A DNA stretch of 64,000 nt from Sarcophilus harrisii. Taxonomy: Eukaryota > Chordata > Mammalia > Dasyuromorphia > Dasyuridae. Within the stretch, counting starts at the first letter, position 1; each line of letters begins with the position of its first letter. The position numbers and the translations under genes were made by a program. Below the pieces are notes generated by a model that saw nothing but the letters and a program-made list of their open reading frames with translations, did not search any database and was not told the DNA's origin. This document shows, in pieces, positions 60,085 to 64,000 of this stretch. The stretch lies in assembly GCF_902635505.1 (NCBI RefSeq), contig NC_045427.1, positions 258,871,922-258,935,921 of the forward strand. Reading direction: 5' to 3'.

Positions 60085-61990
60085 ATCCTATGATACTACC
60101 TCCTGCAGGATGGAATTTGGATTTTGGAAGGCTATTTGAGCAGAGTGGAAGCACTGGCAGATCCTCCAAGATGTTGAAGGCTTTCCACCAATATAGACCT
60201 GGTATGAGAATACATGTCTTCTGTCTGAGGGCCAGCCAAGCTAGATTTAGGAGGTTTATTGAAAGACTTTCTGCAGGGGAGATGAATTTTTGACTTGAGC
60301 AACTCTTGAAGACCAATTATTAAATTAGAGAGGAGTTGCAATAGCATCATATCAATTAGCCCAGTGCCTGGCCCACAGAAGGCATTTAATAAATGCTTAT
60401 TGATAGGCTGACCTAAAGTATGAGAATAATTCCTCCATCTTAATTGTAAGATTCTTGAAGATTCCATGTTTATTTCCTGACGTTGGGAACAAGGCACAAA
60501 CAGAAGCAGGCCTTAGCAAAAATCTAATGATTAATTAGCAAATGGGCTCCATTCCAGAGACATAACTTGTCCTGTCTTCTAATTTCTATAGGTTAGTTAT
60601 GCTTCTTAACGTCTGGGTGTCCATTATATATTATTGTTTTACTGCTTTAGCTATTTAAATGTTCCTCCTCCTCTCCCCCATCACCCAGCCCAGAATTACA
60701 CTTAGGAAAGTTAAAACTTAAAAACAAGAAGAGCAATTTTTCGAAGTGATTTTACTATCCATAAAAATATGTCTGGAAGACTGATTGAACATGTGTAATT
60801 CCAGTGGTAAAATTTTCTCTTGATTGAAAATAAAAGACTTTGAGGGTTGTAGCCCCACATTTCTCTTTTTAAAAAAATAGAAAAAAATCTGTCAAAATTT
60901 TAAGTGAGTTGATTCTCTTCTTTCACAGGATGAAATGCTGGAATGATTGCTCTAATTAAACCACTCTAAGTAAATACAATACCTGACTGGGACTTAAGAG
61001 GAATAAAGACTAGTGAAAAGCCTGAGAGGTGTATATTAGTGAATAAATCAGAGTCCAAGCTATGTTTCACAAAGGAAGCTTTTATACAAATCACTGATAT
61101 TTTTTAGGGGTAACAGATACTAAAATGCTTCAAAAATCCCAGTGAAAATCAGGAAAGAAATTTGGTCTTGTTAGTAGTTTCCAAAAACATGAACCATATC
61201 TATTGGACCAGAACTGCTCCAAATATTTCCTTCACCTTCCTCTCTACCCCATGCATTCTCAAGGTCAGCTCAGCTTGTGCCCTGGGCAAGGTAGCAAAAA
61301 GTGGGTGATAATGTGGTTAGGAAGCATAGTTAAAAGGGGGAGCATGCAGGGATTTTGTGGTAATGGTTGAAATTATTGTGATATATTTGAGAATGTAGGT
61401 GATGGCAGTGAGAGGGACAGGAAAATCAAATACTTTTTGCCTTCCTCCACTTCACACCAGCAGATTGAGTGGTCAAGCAGCCTCAGGCCAGAAAGCAACA
61501 ATTCTAAAAGTGATTTAATGCTGACTGGCAGCTCAATCTATCACTGGAAGGATGTACTATATAGGAGTTTCCCTCCTTTCTATTAACTTAAGCTAAAACT
61601 GAACTAGGCCTTTGACCACTTCCTGCCAATCTGGACAAATGCCCATCAAAACCACATATTCTTTTTCTAGACTTGCCCTTAATAAACCTTCTTTCATTCA
61701 AAGCAATATGTGAGTAGGCAAAACAGGTAAATTTAAAAAAAACATTTTTCTCCAGTGAAATTTGATTAAAGTGGTATGATTTTTTTAACCACCTGTTGTC
61801 CATATCTCATATTGTTCAACTTGATATTGAAAAGAAGTCTGATATAACAAGAAGAAAGATTAAATTGGGATTCAGAAGATTTGGCTTGGCCACTAACTGT
61901 ATGCCTATTGACCTCTTTGGATCTCAGTTTCCCTTTCTGATAAAGAAAGACAACAGAGTATATGATCTCTGTGTTTCCTTCCTTCTGCAA
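60085..61990. other. Intergenic stretch, few repeats
   Basis: Short L2 end at 60358-60410 (GCCCAGTGCCTGGCCCACAG) and a MIR-like piece at 61860-61980. The 121-codon minus frame at 60132-60497 covers the L2 end and has no known domain. Confidence 0.5.
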
Positions 61991-61994
61991 TACG

Positions 61995-61999
61995 CTCTT

Positions 62000-62035
<36 letters not shown>

Positions 62036-62130
62036 ACTATGTATATATATATACACACACATTTTGTATATAAATATCTATATAATATATGTACTAATAT
62101 ACGTTATATACGATAATATACAATATTACA
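61995..62130. repeat. (CT)n then TA-rich low complexity
   Basis: CT run with one TTT interruption, then TA/CA-rich sequence. Confidence 0.92.
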
Positions 62131-62555
62131 TATGTATATAAATATTACTCAGACTATGGCCTCTGGTGGCACTTCTCTGACTACTTTTCAACTTGAGCCT
62201 CATGCACTAGTTCTGTGCTTAGGCATTTTAGTTTATAATGTGAAAAAATAAAAATAGAAATCAGAAAGACGTCTGCATTTAGATTAGTTCTGTCTTCTCC
62301 AGCAACAAGAGGGTATTTTACAGAAGTTGTAATAACATTTATTTGGAAAAACAAAAAATCCATAATTTTAAGTGAAATAATGGGAAAGGATAGAAATGAA
62401 AGGGGAATGGTTCTTTTAGGCCTCAAACAATGTTATAAGACAGACTCATTAAAAACCACTTAGTTTTAGTTAAAAAATAGAAAAGTATACCAATAGAACC
62501 TACTAGACAAAAGAGAATAATTACTAACAGAACTCAATAAACCAGAGTTTGATTA

Positions 62556-62783
62556 GCCTAATACTGAGCTCAGAAACTCAGACTCAGGTCTGTGATCTAG
62601 AGGCTTTGAGTAGAAGAAGGGGGTATGATGATAAAGACTAGATACTAACTAGTATGAGAAGATCTTTGACAACAGGTTTGAGAAAAATGAGACTTTCTGG
62701 GAAGTAAAGGGGCTTCACAGTTCTGCCTCACTTAAATCTAATTCACTTGCATATTATGGCATCAACTCTCTGATGTCATAATC
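62556..62783 (+). repeat. Left arm of a near-perfect inverted duplication
   Basis: The reverse complement of 63278-63506 with only two substitutions and one 1-bp indel near the outer edge. It contains an RTE/BovB 3' piece (TGCCTCACTTAAATCTAATTC) but lacks the terminal RTE end that the right arm's surroundings keep, so this arm is probably the derived copy, placed inside an L1 fragment. Confidence 0.95.
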
Positions 62784-62978
62784 ATAAATTGCCTAGGAAA
62801 AAGCTCTCTATTTGATAAGAAGTACTAGGAAAACTAGAAAGCAATGATCAGACTTAGAATAACATTTATACCATATGCTATTATAAATTCAAAATGGATA
62901 TATGATCTGAGTACCAAAGATTATATTATAAAAAATAGAAGTATATAATATTTCCACAGCTATGATTGAGGATGAATT

Positions 62979-63048
62979 ATTTTTATTTTTTTTTTTTTTG
63001 CTGAGGCAACTGGGGTCAAGTGACTTGCCTAGGGTCACACAGCTAGTA
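62979..63048 (-). mobile_element. Truncated SINE, reverse
   Basis: Poly-T then TGCTGAGGCAACTGGGG and GTCACACAGCTAGTA. Perfect 10-bp target duplication AGGATGAATT at 62969-62978 and 63049-63058. Confidence 0.85.
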
Positions 63049-63277
63049 AGGATGAATTCTTAACCCGACAAGAGACATAACAAATTGCAAAAAAAGATTA
63101 TTTTGATTATTTGACATTAAAAACATTTTTTTCCAATAAACAAAATCAGGGCATCTAAGAAATAAATGACAATAGTCAAGTAGGAGAAAAAAACTTTACA
63201 TCAATACCTCTCATACAGGTTTGCTATCTGAGATATATAAGTGAATATGTTGTTGTTTGTCTTTCATTCTTGAAGAG

Positions 63278-63506
63278 GATCATGACATCAGAGAGTTGAT
63301 GCCATAATATGCAAGTGAATTAGATTTAAGTGAGGCAGAACTGTGAAGCCCCTTTACTTCCCAGAAAGTCTCATTTTTCTCAAACCTGTTGTCAAAGATC
63401 TTCTCATACTAGTTAGTATCTAGTCTTTATCATCATACCCTCTTCTTCTACTCAAAGCCTCTAGATCACAGACCTGAGTCTGAGTTTCTGAGCTCAGTAT
63501 TATGGC
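63278..63506 (-). repeat. Right arm of a near-perfect inverted duplication
   Basis: Pairs with 62556-62783; the loop is about 494 bp. The arm continues leftwards into the RTE/BovB 3' terminus (TTGTTGTTTGTCTTTCATTC at 63251-63270), so this seems to be the source copy. Confidence 0.95.
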
Positions 63507-63613
63507 TATGAGTAGATCTATCAAGGGTTTCCATAGGTAGTTAACAATATATGAGCATTTTACTATTTGTATAACCTTTACTTAAATTTACTAATGGGAT
63601 CAGTGGGGTGAGA

Positions 63614-63660
63614 AGGAAGGAAAGAAGGAAAGAAGGAAGGAAGGAAGGAAGGAAGGAAGG
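63614..63660. repeat. (GGAA)n/(GAAAGAAG)n microsatellite
   Basis: Pure purine run between the two RTE pieces at the right end of the window. Confidence 0.95.
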
Positions 63661-63900
63661 AGCTGTGTTGCCCAATTGGAACTGGGCAAGTTGGGTCCAC
63701 AATGGGCCAGTTGCTACTCATGAACAAGTTGTTGTTTGTCCTTTGTTCTTGAAGAGGACCATGACATCAAGAAAGTGATGATGTTAGATTTAAGTTTGGA
63801 AGGGTTGTATTGAAGTCACCAGCCTTACTCTCCCCTCTGAAAGTCATCTGAAATATAGGTCAGGATGCCTGGAGATGATCCTAAGTTTAAGTAAATGGGT
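63660..63900 (-). mobile_element. RTE/BovB 3' end or RTE-tailed SINE, reverse
   Basis: GTTGTTTGTCCTTTGTTCTT then GAAGAGGACCATGACATCAA and TTAGATTTAAGTTTGGAAGG: the RTE 3' terminus in reverse. Confidence 0.78.
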
Positions 63901-64000
63901 AGATTCCTGTTCGTTGTATTTACTCAGACAAGTCTAGGAAAATGTGAATTCTCCCTTTGTCAGACAGGTGATATAAATATACATAAATCTCTTTGATCAA

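Larger units (their letters stand above)
62318..63245 (+). mobile_element. L1 ORF2 fragment interrupted twice
   Basis: Pieces of ORF2: TTTATTTGGAAAAACAAAAA (IWKNK), GGTTCTTTTAGGCCTCAAAC, then TTTGATAAGAAGTACTAGGA (FDKKY-EN) and GACAAGAGACATAACAAATT. It is interrupted by the left arm of an inverted duplication (62556-62783) and by a short reverse SINE (62979-63048). Multiple stops. Confidence 0.75.

Noticed and set aside
60132-60497. 121-codon minus-strand frame
   Set aside because: Overlaps an L2 3' end and matches no family; treated as chance.

Overview
The window comes from a marsupial mammal. Its repeats show this: marsupial L1 copies (ORF2 C-termini with the HCWW and FDPAVLLLGLYPKE motifs), many tRNA-headed marsupial SINEs (head 'GTGGCNCAGTGGATAGAG', core 'CTGTGTGACCCTGGGCAAGTCACTT'-like), RTE/BovB tails and RTE-tailed SINEs, and an old layer of L2, MIR and L3/CR1. 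The form of one SINE class (poly-T then 'GCTGAGGCAATT' in reverse) looks more like Australian marsupials than opossum, but that is a tentative impression. No microbial feature is present: no operon, CRISPR array, phage or plasmid.

The only host protein gene I can place is the 5' end of RASGRP1, on the minus strand. Coding exon 1 is at 17674-17708 (MGTLGKARETP...) in a CpG island (about 17000-17880). Coding exon 2 is at 8451-8632 and encodes the segment ending [19 protein letters not shown]. Both have clean splice sites and matching phase. Intron 1 is 9.04 kb, and intron 2 runs off the left edge. Everything right of about 17.9 kb (46 kb) lies upstream of the gene. It reads as a gene desert filled with repeats, in keeping with the sparse region upstream of RASGRP1 in other mammals.

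Layout: 1-8450, RASGRP1 intron 2 with MIR, L2 and SINE copies. 8451-8632, exon 2. 8633-17673, intron 1, with a 5'-truncated L1 and two diverged copies of an unclassified repeat. 17674-17880, exon 1 and promoter. 18-20 kb, mostly unclassified. 20114-21472, a decayed copy of the piggyBac-derived part of PGBD1. 23626-32887, two nested L1 insertions with target duplications at both levels. 33-36 kb, L3/CR1, L2 and large microsatellites beside a perfect 78-bp inverted duplication. 36.6-62 kb, a repeat mosaic including RTE-tailed SINEs, L1 tails with target-site duplications, and L3/CR1. 62.3-63.5 kb, an L1 fragment that received a 225-230 bp inverted copy of a segment lying about 500 bp away (over 99% identical).

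I found no new multi-gene system. The signals most worth checking are the two near-perfect inverted duplications, the PGBD1 copy, and the unusual 5' segment of the inner L1.
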